Assembly (NCBI GenBank): GCA_963575745.1 | Contig: CAUYUJ010016693.1 | Location: forward strand, 181,001-245,000 | Reading direction: 5' to 3' | DNA: 64,000 nt | Origin: Prorocentrum cordatum | Lineage: Eukaryota; Sar; Dinophyceae; Prorocentrales; Prorocentraceae | Part shown: positions 1-9,830 of the stretch, piece by piece | How positions within the stretch are numbered: the stretch's first letter is position 1 | Layout: every line of letters starts with the position of its first letter | Notes under the pieces: generated by a model | What the model saw: only the letters and a program-made list of their open reading frames with translations | Databases searched by the model: none | Told to the model about the DNA's origin: nothing | Made by a program: the position numbers and the translations under genes

Positions 1-40
1 CTGGCCACGATCCACCTCCTCTGGTCACGAAGCAATCACG

Positions 41-175
41 GCGGGCGTCTGTTTGCCGTGTTCGGCCTCCGCGAGCCCTCGCCGAGCCCCTGGGCCGTCA
101 GAAAACATCTGACTCGGGATGCAAAGCCGGTCCCTGGAAGGGGCTGAAACCTCCCAGGGGTCGGAGGGGAGGGGG
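41..175 (+). repeat. Dispersed repeat R1, copy 1
   Basis: The stretch running from CCGTGTTCGGCCTCCG through ACTCGGGATGCAAAGCC to CCTCCCAGGGG recurs, diverged, at 29105-29260, 41450-41620 and 57165-57345, and less clearly in reverse orientation near 28565-28655. All copies carry the order GTGTTCGGC-like segment, GGGCC/CCGTC segment, CGA-TCGGGATG segment, then GGTCC-TGGGGAAGGGG and CAGACCTC-AGGGGTC. It has no open frame shared among copies. Probably a transposon-derived or ancient duplicated segment; its edges are not defined. Confidence 0.7.
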
Positions 176-350
176 GTGAGGGGGAGGCATGGGGAGGGGG
201 GGATGGATGGAGATGGAGGGGGAGGGAAGGGGAGGGGGGGATGTGGGGAGATGGATGGGGAGGAGGTGGGGCGGGTGGGGGTGGGGACATGCTGGATGTG
301 GAGGAGGTGGTGGAGGTGGAGGTGGAGGAGGAAGGAGGATGTCCAGCGTC
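166..350. repeat. Purine-rich GGGGAGG low-complexity tract
   Basis: Almost uninterrupted G and A in GGGGAGG, GGATGG and GGAGGTGG units on the plus strand. It leads directly into the GAT array. Long open frames through it are products of base bias. Confidence 0.85.
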
Positions 351-355
351 AGCCT

Positions 356-421
356 CACGATGAAGATGGTGGTGATGATGATGATGATGATGATGACGAT
401 GATGATGACGATGACGATGAC

Positions 422-470
<49 letters not shown>

Positions 471-520
471 CTGATGATGATGCTGATGACGCTGATGATG
501 ATGAGGAGGAGGAGGTAGTA
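356..520. repeat. GAT/GAC trinucleotide microsatellite
   Basis: About 50 copies of GAT with scattered GAC interruptions. Read in one frame it gives polyaspartate, in others poly-Met or poly-Ile, so no frame is favoured by the sequence itself. Confidence 0.95.
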
Positions 521-1148
521 CATGCTGCTACTTCAGGTATATCAAAAACGACGGGCATGACTACGTCAGCGACATCAACGACGATATTGACGGCAGTGCC
601 ACCAAATACTACAATTCCCGCGACGAAAATGGCACGGACGAAAGAAATGATAACGGGGACGAGGACGACGGGACTGATGACAAGGATGACGCCGACGACT
701 ACCAATGTGATGACGTACCTTCTGCATACACTAATTCTGCTGCTGCTCAGATTGCGCTACCTTCTTCAAACCCACTGCCCACTGCCTACACGTGCTACTA
801 CCATCGGGTCTGAGACTACAGCGACATCCCATACTACAAAGTATTCAGACCATCGCCCTTACAACTGGAACTATCTCTAGAACTCGCACTGACACCAACA
901 CTGCCGCTGCCACAAGCACTACGACTGCAAGTGACAATGCAGTGCCACGCATTCTGCGACCAGTTCGCAACGAACTGCTTCACAGTCCCTCCTCCTGCCG
1001 TACAACTCCCATTACAGCTACCACGGCTGTCATCTCCGACGGAAGCGAAGACATCTCCGACGGAAGCGAAGAACAAAAAGCAGCCTCCGTGGCGCGGCGG
1101 CCTCCGCTGCAGGCGGCACGCCGACAGCAGCAGGCTGGCCTCAAGCTA
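505..1148 (+). pseudogene. Acidic, Tyr/Asn-rich coding-like segment (uncertain)
   Basis: Downstream of the GAT array one plus-strand frame stays open except for a single TGA near 809-811. The first half is rich in Asp, Asn and Tyr (for example KYYNSRDENG), the second in Leu, Pro and Cys. It has no methionine start at its head and no domain I recognise. An overlapping frame is open over a similar length (792-1454), which weakens the case. An exact 21-bp tandem duplication (1031-1072) keeps all frames. It could be an exon with one in-frame stop, or AC-rich noncoding sequence. Confidence 0.2.
1031..1072. repeat. 21-bp perfect tandem duplication
   Basis: Two exact copies of a 21-bp unit beginning CATCTCCGACGG. 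The length is a multiple of three, so a reading frame crossing it is kept. Confidence 0.95.
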
Positions 1149-1149
1149 G

Positions 1150-1689
1150 GTCGCCCAGGCGCCGGGGTGCTCGACTGCACAATGCCTAGGACTCACCGCC
1201 CCCGATGCCGCTGGGCGTCCCCCCGAACAGTTTTGGTTGCAGCAGCGGCAAGCCGTGGGACGCAGCGGGGCCGAATGGACTCCCCCCAAAACGTAGCAGG
1301 CTCGAAACACTCTCGCCAACACATGCCTCTCTCTGGGCACGCTTGGGGCGAGGTAAGATACCAAACGATGCCCGGTTGGGTTCCGGCAGGTCTTCCGAGG
1401 GCTGCCTTCCGCTCCTTGGTCACGCCGAGGTGCGCTCATCCTCTCCTCTCCTGAGGGCCCCTGGGCAGCCCGACACCTCCGTGGCGCTCTCCAAGGCTCT
1501 CCCAGATTCCCCATACGGCCCAGCAAGGCCACAAATGATGCACATGTGGCCGAACAGTGCTTCAAGAGCCACCCAGCAGTGATCAAGAACATCTTAACAA
1601 CTCGAAGGAAGCGTCAAGGGGATCCCGACAAGCTTCCTAAACCTAAGGCATTCTGCCTTCCAAGGAAGCCCAAGCGACACAAATCAAGC
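1150..1689. other. No gene recognised
   Basis: GC-rich, non-repetitive sequence. Several overlapping short open frames exist on both strands, but none has recognisable residues or a start context that separates it from the others. Confidence 0.5.
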
Positions 1690-2060
1690 CATATTCACAT
1701 ATTTGTTGGGAACGTTGCGCATCCTGGGCCTTTCCGCTCAAGATGGTCTCAAGAGTGCCTCTGAGGAGCCAGGGCGAGGCCGAAAAAGGCCAATGCGGGC
1801 AGCAACAACCCCCCCAGACGGCCGAGGACAGCACCAAGAGGGCCCCAAGACGGCCCAAAGGGGAAAAGGACAACCCAAGAGGACCCCGACGAGGCTTCCA
1901 AGACATCCCCAAGAGATTCCAGACGGCCCGAGACGGCACCACGACGACAACAGAGGGTCCCAACACGGCCCAAATGGGCCCCAAGAGGCCAATAGAGATC
2001 CAAGACGGCCTCACAGGAGCCCAAGATCCCCAACGACGTCCACGGCTCTTAGGCCCAATG
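1690..2060. repeat. CAAGACGGCC repeat block 1
   Basis: Degenerate units of about 10 bp with the consensus CCAAGACGGC / CCAAGAGGCC repeat to about 2050. They are preceded by a less GC-rich segment ending in GGGCCTTTCCGCTCAAG. The same organisation recurs at about 4911-5500, 17400-17790, 33560-34085, 47150-47480 and 59835-60350. Because the unit is near 10 bp, all minus-strand frames cycle through Gly/Leu/Trp-rich peptides, which I regard as non-genic. Confidence 0.85.
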
Positions 2061-2363
2061 AGATGCAGCGAACAGAGACGAGGTGGCACATCTTAGAGCC
2101 TTATGGGCGGTGCTCGTAACGTCAACACAAAGTCCAGCGCGGGGAGCTCTCTCGGAGCGAGTCCCCTCGCTTCTGGCAGCAGATGTACTCAATACAAAGT
2201 CGGCGGGAATGTCAGTTCGTATGATTCAGCTAGCTCCTGGCGCATAATGAAAGGCCAGCGTTGATGGCACGAAACAAACTCCGAATATGCGGGCCCGCGG
2301 GCAACACACATCGAGCCGTCAGAGTTGCTCACTTCGAGCGTGCTGGACCGCGTCGAGTGAATT
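2060..2363. other. No gene recognised
   Basis: Mixed-composition sequence after repeat block 1. I see no repeat array, hairpin or supported frame. Confidence 0.5.
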
Positions 2364-2813
2364 TCACGTTGCGCCATTGAAAACGGTTGCCATGAAGCTC
2401 TCGCGAAGTGTGCTTGCTCGTGTCTGGCCCCCCACACGACCCACTCCGCGACCAACCCTGCGACCGACCCCACGACCCACCCGCGACCCACACGCAAACC
2501 TCCTGCGATCCACCCACATTGCCTTGAAAAAATTCGGCGCCTGCGGCGCGGGCTCGCTACGCAATGTGTTAAAAAACCGGCGCCTGCAGAAAGATTCTTG
2601 AGAGTCGCCCAGGCTGCAGACTTCTCCGCAACTGCAAGGTGCTACGTATGGCAGCGCGTAGGGTTGCACCTCGTAGCTTGCACCACAGAGCCCACACATC
2701 CACAGTGCAACATCTTGCTGTTCGGAAGCCACGCTGGCAAACCTAGCCCACACGTCCGCAAACCTCGGATCCTTCCCCGCCTTGGAGGAATAGCCGCTGG
2801 TTGGAACGCTCAT
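2364..2813 (-). CDS. Possible exon with Cys-rich segment, function unknown
   Basis: An ATG whose complement lies at 2811-2813 opens a minus-strand frame of 150 codons. Its first 80 residues have a balanced composition with the look of protein: MSVPTSGYSSKAGKDPRF at the start, then WMCGLCGASYEV, and PCSCGEVCSLG, so two or three paired cysteines could bind metal. The second half runs into a minisatellite (GTGGGTCGCGG type) also found at 38 kb, so the 3' end is unlikely to be coding. The frame is also open upstream of the ATG. I do not recognise a family. It could be a real exon ending near 2600, or chance. Confidence 0.3.
   Translation of the reverse strand: MSVPTSGYSSKAGKDPRFADVWARFASVASEQQDVALWMCGLCGASYEVQPYALPYVAPCSCGEVCSLGDSQESFCRRRFFNTLRSEPAPQAPNFFKAMWVDRRRFACGSRVGRGVGRRVGRGVGRVGGQTRASTLRESFMATVFNGAT
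2425..2600 (-). repeat. Dispersed repeat R2, copy 1, with GTGGGTCGCGG minisatellite
   Basis: Read on the minus strand, GCAGGCGCC, a T-rich tract, ACACATTGC, GAGCCCGC, then AAGGCAATGTGGGTGG matches, in the same order, the plus strand at about 38055-38145. In both places it leads into GGGTCGCG-type minisatellite units. Confidence 0.7.
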
Positions 2814-2829
2814 CTCGTCGGAGATCTGG

Positions 2830-3200
2830 GTCTCCTTACTTCCCCCCTGTCCAGCATGCCGCGCCGCAGCAGACGGCACATCGTTCCACGAGCCCACCGC
2901 GTCTCGGCCCGAGGCGCGGCGGCTGTCCGCCGCGGGCGCCCCCCGCGGACGTCCCCTCGGCCTCCTCCCCGCACGAATCAGTCCCTCTCTACGAGCAGAG
3001 GACGGCTGCTCTGCGAGAGAGGCGTCGGGCTCGTGAAGCCCAGGCCGCTGAAGCGTGATTTCGATTCGGGGTGGCGCACTGGGGCGCGGCCCTGGCGGGC
3101 TCCTCCTCCCCGCCACGGGTGACAAAGGTCCCCCTGAGGGGCGAAACACTCCGAATACCGCCCAGACTTGCGAGTCTCTTCCCCTCGGTATTGTCCTAAC
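2830..3200. other. No gene recognised
   Basis: Very GC-rich sequence with open frames on both strands, as expected from composition. No supported feature. Confidence 0.5.
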
Positions 3201-3206
3201 TTGTTA

Positions 3207-3255
3207 TCCTCCTCCTCCTCCTCCTCCTCCTCCTCCTCGCCCTCCTCCTCCTCTA
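3207..3255. repeat. CTC trinucleotide microsatellite
   Basis: About 15 copies of CTC/CCT, followed to about 3320 by more loosely pyrimidine-rich sequence. Confidence 0.95.
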
Positions 3256-3319
3256 CATATCCCCCGCCTCATCCTCCCCGTTCCTCCCCTCGATCCCTTT
3301 TCTCCTCTCCTCCAGCGAA

Positions 3320-3845
3320 GCCTAAGGGCCGCCCGCTCGCGCCGAGCACCTTCATATCCTGACTGCCCACCTCCACCCGTTTAGGCCCACGAGGCCGGAG
3401 CCGCCATTCGCCAAGCCGCGCCCCCACAAGTGGTGGAGGCCTGCCCGTGCCCGAACTGACAGCCGTGATGAGAGGCCTCCCAGGTGGGGTCCGAGCAGAC
3501 GGGGCTGGAGGATTACACCGCATCGCCGATGTATTGTGGATGCGTCGCCGATGATTCGGCGATGCGTCGGCGACGTACAGACAGACAGACAGAGGAGCCA
3601 AACGCCATCTGGCGCGTAGGCGGAATATGGCAGCAGGCTTTGGTTGCTGCTTGCAGGAACGAATTTAAATTGAGCATCGGTAGCGAAATTCGCAGCGAAA
3701 TCGGCGACGTAGGCGTGGAGCAAATCGCGCATCGGGCCACATCGCCGACGCATCAGCGATGCGGCGCGATCCTCCGACTCCATCTGATCGGACCTCATCT
3801 GGAAGGCCTCCAGAGAAAGTGGAAACCAAAAGGTACGGATAAGCC
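3320..3845. other. No gene recognised; repeated GCGATGCGTCGGCGA-like motifs
   Basis: Several variants of ATCGCCGACGCATC and GCGATGCGTCGGCGA occur on both strands between about 3510 and 3770, giving short inverted repeats. No frame is supported. Confidence 0.4.
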
Positions 3846-3847
3846 AA

Positions 3848-3945
3848 TCCCGGGTGTGTTCTGACCACACTTCCGAGGCGAATCCAGCGGTGGCGACGAG
3901 GGCCCCCCAGGAGGCCCAAGAGGGCGAAAACGAGGAAGGCTTAAG
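3848..3945 (+). repeat. Dispersed repeat R3, copy 1
   Basis: CCCGGGTGTGTTCTGACC, then CGAATCCAGCGGTGGCGACG and AGGGCCCCCCAGGAGG align with 37875-37960 and, more weakly, with 23838-23915. The first two copies also share a minus-strand peptide SSPPLDSPR. The copy at 23.8 kb lies directly upstream of the LINE. Confidence 0.7.
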
Positions 3946-4119
3946 TGATGATCCTGCCTCGCCGCCGCCACCGTCGAAGACGGCAGCGAGGACGGCCATT
4001 TGCCGAGCCCCCGAGGCGGCGGCGCCGCACCAGCCCGACAGGCCCGAGGACTCGGGCGCCGCTCCCAGGCGCTGCCGCAAGCCCTGCCCGCGGCCGGGGG
4101 GGGTCGCCGCCGACGCCGA

Positions 4120-4330
4120 CGCCGCCGAAAAACTGACGACGACAACGCCGACCTCTACGGGGAGGATGCCGACGACGACGCCGCCGACGACGCCGACGAC
4201 GACGACGACGCCGACGACGACGACGCCGCCCTCGACGCGGAGGACGCCGACGCTGGCGACGCCGACGCCGACGCCGCCGACGACGCCGACGACGACGACG
4301 CCGTCGACCCCGACGGCGCCGATGACGACA
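4120..4330. repeat. GACGCC/GACGAC degenerate trinucleotide tract
   Basis: Imperfect GAC, GCC and GAC-GAC triplets for about 200 bp. Encodes Asp/Ala, Arg or Thr runs depending on frame. Confidence 0.85.
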
Positions 4331-4339
4331 CTCCGCCTC

Positions 4340-4905
4340 CGGCGTCTCCTCGAAGTGCCGCGGCCAGCGTGTGTCGGTGGCGGCGGCGCCGCCGCCGTCG
4401 ACGGAGGGGGGGACGCAGGAGAACAAGGAGGGAGGAGGGGAGAGAGGAATGATGAAAGAACAACCCACGCTCAAACCAACAGGGAGGATGAATGGAGAGG
4501 GGTCAGGGGATGAAGGTGCTACAGGTATGGGCGCGGGTTGTCGGACACCTGTAGGGGGCTCCCGTTCGAGGAAGGACCCCCATCTGACAAGACATACCCA
4601 TAGCCCCCACGGAATTCCACGCCGAAAAGTCGAGAGGTCGCATAGGTGCGGGTGCTGGTTGTCTGCTCGTGAAAAAGAGGGCAACGTGACCAGTCAACAT
4701 TGAATCGGGAAACTGGGTTGAATCGGAGTGTGCCTCCGATCGGGCTGTATCGGCACGGAATCGAAATTGACTCGGATCGGCTGCGCCAGGATGCAAAGCA
4801 GCGCCTTGCAAACATCAGGGACATCGGACCTCTGGGCCTGAAAGGGGGGGTTTTCAAATGGCGTTCCCTGAACGTGGGGAAGCTCTTGGCGAGCACACGG
4901 CTAAC
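4340..4905. other. No gene recognised
   Basis: A purine-rich tract near 4400-4460 is followed by ordinary sequence. A segment around 4520-4545 (GGGCGCGGGTTGTC) resembles 4645-4665 (GTGCGGGTGCTGGTTGTC), a weak local duplication. No supported coding frame. Confidence 0.45.
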
Positions 4906-4910
4906 GTGAT

Positions 4911-5505
4911 ACGGCCCAAGAGCCCCCAAAGATCGCCCAAAGATCGCCCAAGAGGCCTCCAAGATGGCCCCAGAACGGCCCAAGGGGCCCCCAAGACGGC
5001 CCCAAGAGGCCCCCAAGACGGCCCCGGAGGCCTTTAAGACGCCGAAGATGGCCTCCAAGACGGCCCTTCTGGGCATTCCAAGGGGGCTCCAAGTCGGCTC
5101 AGAGATGCCCCCCCAAACGGCTTCCGACGGCGTCGGACGGGCCAGGGGCCCACCAAGACGGCCGAAGTTGGCACTAAGATAGCCCAAGACGGCCCAAGAG
5201 GCCTCCAAGAGGGTTTCCGGGAAGGCCTGAAAAAGCCAAAATCATTGATTTCCCATTGGTTTTTGAAGGACTGTGGCATTTGCTGTGTTTCGGCCTGCCG
5301 ACGGCCCGAGACGTCCCAAGTGCCCCCAAAGATCGCCCAAGAGGCTCAAGACGGCCCCATGAGGCCCCCAAGACGGCCCAAGAGGCCTCCAAGACGCTCA
5401 AGATGGCCTCCAAGACAGCCCAAGAGCCCTCCAAGACGTCCTCCAAGATGACCCGAAAGGGTCAAAATGGTCTCCAGGCGGCCAAGATGACCTTCAAGAT
5501 GCCCA
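4911..5505. repeat. CAAGACGGCC repeat block 2 with AT-rich core
   Basis: Ten-bp CCAAGACGGC/CCAAGAGGCC units flank a non-repetitive core at about 5225-5305 that contains ATCATTGATTTCCC and TGTTTCGGCCTGCCGACG. The core is placed as in the blocks at 17.5 and 33.7 kb and resembles their cores. Confidence 0.85.
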
Positions 5506-5754
5506 CGTGTTCCCCGAAGGCTTTCCAAACCGATTCGTGGAACACATGGTCCGATAGCTTGGCAGGCATGGCCGCAACCTTCGGCCACACAGGCGCTTCC
5601 AAACAGGCAGGGGACGGCGGTGATTCGCCGTAGTCGTCTTCGATAAATTTCAGCCAGCGTGGACCTGAGACAATGTGTTTCTGGCAACGCACGTTGTACA
5701 ATCCATCTGGGGCCATCGATGGTGTTTAATAAATGCCTGTTCGCAGTGAGTTGT

Positions 5755-6110
5755 CCACTCCACTGCTCGCGCAATCATCCCACCCACCCAACCCATGCGG
5801 CGGCGATTGCGATGAGTGCTTGGAGTTAGCTGGTGCATCTCTGCGGCCGCCTTAGCCCGCGCATGCTCGCGCGCGCAAAGGCCAAATAAGTTGGCGTTGC
5901 CGACGCGGCCGCGGCGGCGCTGAGCTAGGCACTTCCCAGCGGCCAAATTCAATGCGAGTCGGCGACTTGGGCGGGCGCGGTATCATGCCAGCCAACGTCG
6001 ACAACGGAAGGCGCGATGATGATGGCAACGATGCTGGTGACGATGATGGCAACGACGACGGCAAGGCCATTGACGGTGCCGATGCTGACGTGCGGTGCGA
6101 GGGGCCCGTT
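5755..6110 (+). repeat. Duplicated segment R4, copy 1
   Basis: Runs from CACTGCTCGCGCAATC through GGCGATTGCGATGAG, GCCCGCGCATGCTCGCGCG and GTCGACAACGG to GACGACGGCAAGGCC. The same landmarks reappear in the same order at 6835-7200, about 1.07 kb downstream. Divergence is moderate, with small indels. Confidence 0.9.
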
Positions 6111-6194
6111 TGACCGAATTCACTGGGATGTTGAAAAACCCAGGTTTTCGTAAGAATTCGCAGGAGCGCGGGCGCAGGCATTTTTGAGCACTGA

Positions 6195-6545
6195 TTTTGC
6201 GTCACCATGCAGGTTTATATGTTTACGGGACGCTCGGTTCTGACATCCGCATGTGCCCGCGACGACGCGCGCGCGCACTGCATCGCATTTGCTGCAAGGG
6301 ATTATTGCGACAGCATGCGCGCAAGGTCGTTCGAGCGATTCCGACATACACGCGCGAGGGGCCCGCTTGGCAGCAAGTTTGAACTATGCTGAAAACCTTC
6401 GAGCGCAAACTTTTCTATGAAAACTCTGTTTGCGAAACCATATGGTCTGTATATGTGTTCGGGACACTCGGTTTTAAAACCCTGACAAACCCGCGCACAT
6501 CGTCCCATCTGGTGCAAAGGATTCTTGAACAATGTTATGCCATGT
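6195..6545 (+). repeat. Tandem sub-units of R4 (two units)
   Basis: GTTTACGGGACGCTCGGTT (near 6221) and GTTCGGGACACTCGGTTTT (near 6458) head two diverged units about 240 bp apart. Each has a T-rich lead and later a GTGCAAAGGATT or CTGCAAGGGATT motif. Related units begin near 7427 and 7650. Confidence 0.75.
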
Positions 6546-6830
6546 GATAACGGTGTGCAAGCACACCGTATCTTTTGCAGGGGATGAGGTGGGGACCGAT
6601 ACTGGCCTGCCTGAAATGTAACAGTTCACATTTCGGATGGACGATGGGGCAGAACCGCATGTAAATTGCAACGCCAAAAAGGGCACCGATTATTCCGATG
6701 GGGGGGGGAAGCGGGGGGAAGGGGGATAATCGGAATGCTCTTTTTATACGGGAGAACTCATGTCCTACAACAGCTGCGGAGCTAATATACGCGGCGCAAT
6801 TCACCCTGCCGGATTTGAAGTCGCGATTCC
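6546..6830. other. Spacer within the 5.7-7.9 kb repeat region
   Basis: Linker between the two large copies. It has a G-run (6699-6725) and ordinary sequence. No gene seen. Confidence 0.5.
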
Positions 6831-6834
6831 CACT

Positions 6835-7205
6835 GCTCGCGCAATCCCCCCACCCGTCCACCCGAAACCTATGCGGAGGCGATTGCGATGAGCGTTTGGC
6901 GTCGGCTGGTACATCGTTGCGGCCGCGCTAGCCCGCGCATGCTCGCGCGCGCAGCGGCCACTGGTTTGGCGCGACCGGCGCGGCCGCGGCCGCGCTGACC
7001 GCTAGGCGCTTCTCAGCGCGCACGTCGCTGTGAGTCGGCGACATGGGCGGGCGCTGTATCATGGCATCGTCGACAACGGTAAACGCGATGGCGATCGCAG
7101 CGACGCTGGCGACGGCGACAACGACGACGGCAAGGCCAACGAGGGCGCCGAGGCTGACCGCGTCGACGACGAGGACGGCGTCCTCGCGACGGCGATGAAG
7201 GTTTT
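6835..7205 (+). repeat. Duplicated segment R4, copy 2
   Basis: Second copy of the segment at 5755-6110, with the same GCCCGCGCATGCTCGCGCG and GTCGACAACGG landmarks. Its GAC-rich end is expanded. Confidence 0.9.
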
Positions 7206-7329
7206 GGAAACAGCTCGACTTGCGCGCGCGGCCGACGCGTGAGAGTGGCCCGCGCTGAATTGTTTGACACGGATCGTGCCCCTCGAAAGGGCGTCCGATT
7301 GATTTCGACATGCGGCGCGGGAGGCCCTT

Positions 7330-7840
7330 TGGCAGAATTTACGAAACATCTTGAACACCCCACGGTTTCCCTAATAATTCGCAGGCGCGCGAGCGCATGT
7401 TTCAAAAGCGAAGCTGTCGTTGCATAGACATGTTTTTGTCGGGGCGCTCACTTTTGAAATCCTTAAGGAAACTAAGGTTTTGGAATAATTCCGCAACAGC
7501 AAGCGCGCAAGGGCGTTCGAGCGATGCCGGCATGGGCGCGCGCGAGGCCAGTTTGGTAGTATGTTTTGAAAACGCTGAAACGTTGAAACCCGATGGTTCC
7601 CAACGGCCCGAAAACAGGCATTATTGCTGCGAGCGGTCTGGAGCGAAACCGTGCGTTTATATTTTTTTTGGATACTGCAATTTGAAACCCTGGCAACACC
7701 TAATTTGCGTTGTGAGATTTCCGCGTGCACGCGCGACGACGCGCGCGCGTGCACTTCGCCAAATCTGTTGCAAGCACCTTTTGCAAACTGATGTTTTGTA
7801 ATGACCGAACGCGCGTGCATATTATTTTTGCACAGCATGA
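7330..7840 (+). repeat. Tandem sub-units of R4, second pair
   Basis: Two further units with heads TTTTTGTCGGGGCGCTCAC (about 7431) and TTTATATTTTTTTTGGATAC (about 7652). They share the GCAAGCACC or CAACAGCAAGCG motif and the alternating GCGCGC tracts with the units at 6.2-6.5 kb. Confidence 0.65.
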
Positions 7841-9128
7841 GGGGAGGAAACCCGTTTGGCTGGGGTGGTAGGAATTTATACTTGCGTTGGGCGATGTTGC
7901 AGAATCACATGTGCATGGCAAACCAAAAAAGGTGACCCGTTAAGTCCAGGAAGGGGGGGAGGTCCTGATACTCTTGCATATAAGAGTTTGTACCCAGTGC
8001 GTCTCCAGCTGATGAAGCAGCTTCACATAGGAGCCTGAGCCGGTCAATGACCCCCTCAGCATTGGACCCCATCCGGCCGAAGTCTGGCGCGCCCATGCCT
8101 GCGTCGACGCTCATGGGCTCGGGCATGTCCTCGCGCGCAGCAGAGGCCGAAGTAGCTCGTCGTGGGCGCTGGCTTACACCTGGGGTGATTGGCGCTCCTG
8201 CCTATACTTCTTTCGATTGATGATCCAATCGCTCCAGCCAAACTTGCCGAAGGGGATTGTCGCGCCTCGGCGGGCCCGTCATCAGAATGTCTTCTGGTCC
8301 TGGCACTTCATGCGTGGATGGAGCGGGGGCAGAGAGCCAACCGCCATGGGGCGTCGGCGCCACTTCGCGAGGCTCGATCATGAAGGTAGTTGCCGAGATG
8401 CTTCTCGCGGGCGACCTCTTCCAGGAGCGCCGGTCATCTGGGCGCGGGCCTGGCGGTGGCATTGGGTGGCGTGCAAAGGGCGACGGCGCCGATAGCAGAT
8501 CGCGCGCTGGCCTTCCCAGTGGGTGCGCTGTCTCGAACCTGTTGCGCAGGGCGCGCAGCTCTTCCTTCGTGGGACTTCTCTATCCACGTTCGATGGCTCG
8601 GCGCCGCAATTGTCGCCCTGCCTGCCTCGGGTTTTCATGCCGATGGGTCATGATCTGAATCCGCTCGCGACCCTGCTGTCGAAAGCTCGATGCTGGACGG
8701 CGCGCGCAATTTGTCGCCCGCCAGCACCCCGATCACATTCCCGCGTTCGGCAGGAGACTTCGCCTGCAAATCTATGGGAAATCCCCATATGCTGCGCGCT
8801 CGGTAGCGCCGTGCACCGCGGCTGCAGAGCAATCTGCGAACTCCTTGCTGTCCATTGCGAATTCCTCATATACCTTTGCTGGATGTGCGGTGGGCCCTCC
8901 ACGGGAGCCCTGGGCTGCTCGGATTTGGCGGACGCCCCCCCCGCCAGGCGAATCGCCCGAACCACGGGCGATGCGATGCCCCTGTCGTTATGTGTCGCGG
9001 TCCTCCGAAACGCACTCGAGGACGCATGCTTGTCGGTCGGCGTCGTAGCAGCGCAGCCATGCGCGAGCAAGCGGGTTTCCTCGGCGCTGCCCCGATGAGG
9101 AGCGCCCTCCAAGCCCATTTGTGCCACC

Positions 9129-9830
9129 TCATCCTGCGGTCGGGCGCCGAATTGCATCTCCAGCCCCGACGGAGACGGTTGAAGTCTCTGTGGGGCAGTG
9201 GCCGGGACAAGATTTGCGATCGCCTCTCACCATCGGCTCCCTCGCCGAGGCTGATGGCCTCGAACGCCTCGTGCGCGTGAGAATCATTGGCGCCCTATTT
9301 GAACTTGTAGTCGCAGCGGTGACGTCGTCTTTCTGCGTTCTCGCCGCGGGCGACGGCCTCGATGAATTCCCCCCGCGCATTGGGCCCCGTAGGAACCGGC
9401 CCCATGGATGGAGCCCCTTCTTCCCAAAAGTCGGGCTTCCTCGAGCCCCGCACTCACCTCGGCGCCTGTCATCTCGTGATTCGCGAAATTCCATCTGCGG
9501 CGTCGCCTCGCGTTCTGAGCCGCGGTCGTCAGGCGGGGGTCGAGGGGCCAGCTTTGGCTTCAAGGATGGCTCTTCCGATGGCACAAGATCTTCTGGTACT
9601 CGCGGCGCCTCTGGCCGAGATGGCGATTTAGCGCGTCTGGGGACCTTCGGCGGTCGGCGCGTATGTCCCCCAGGCTCGAACGCTTCGCGATTCCCTTTGA
9701 TTCGAACAACTTTGCTGTCGGCAGGGGCTGCAGCGCGCTGCGGTTGCAATTCAAGTTTCTTCCCGCGCCTTACCACGGCGGTCGCGGGGCCGTGTGAGCC
9801 AGGGACATCCGCGAATTCCACCGTATATCC
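9129..9830 (-). pseudogene. Basic, Pro-rich segment of the decayed element
   Basis: About 230 codons open on the minus strand, starting near VEFADVPGSHGPATAVVRRG and continuing with Lys/Arg/Pro-rich sequence (RPPKVPRRAKSPSRPEAPRV). A single in-frame TAG separates it from an upstream segment containing DIADDDDARDLYEAHI. The opposite strand is open over nearly the same interval, an effect of GC bias. I regard the minus strand as the original coding strand because its neighbours are also minus. Function not recognised. Confidence 0.3.
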
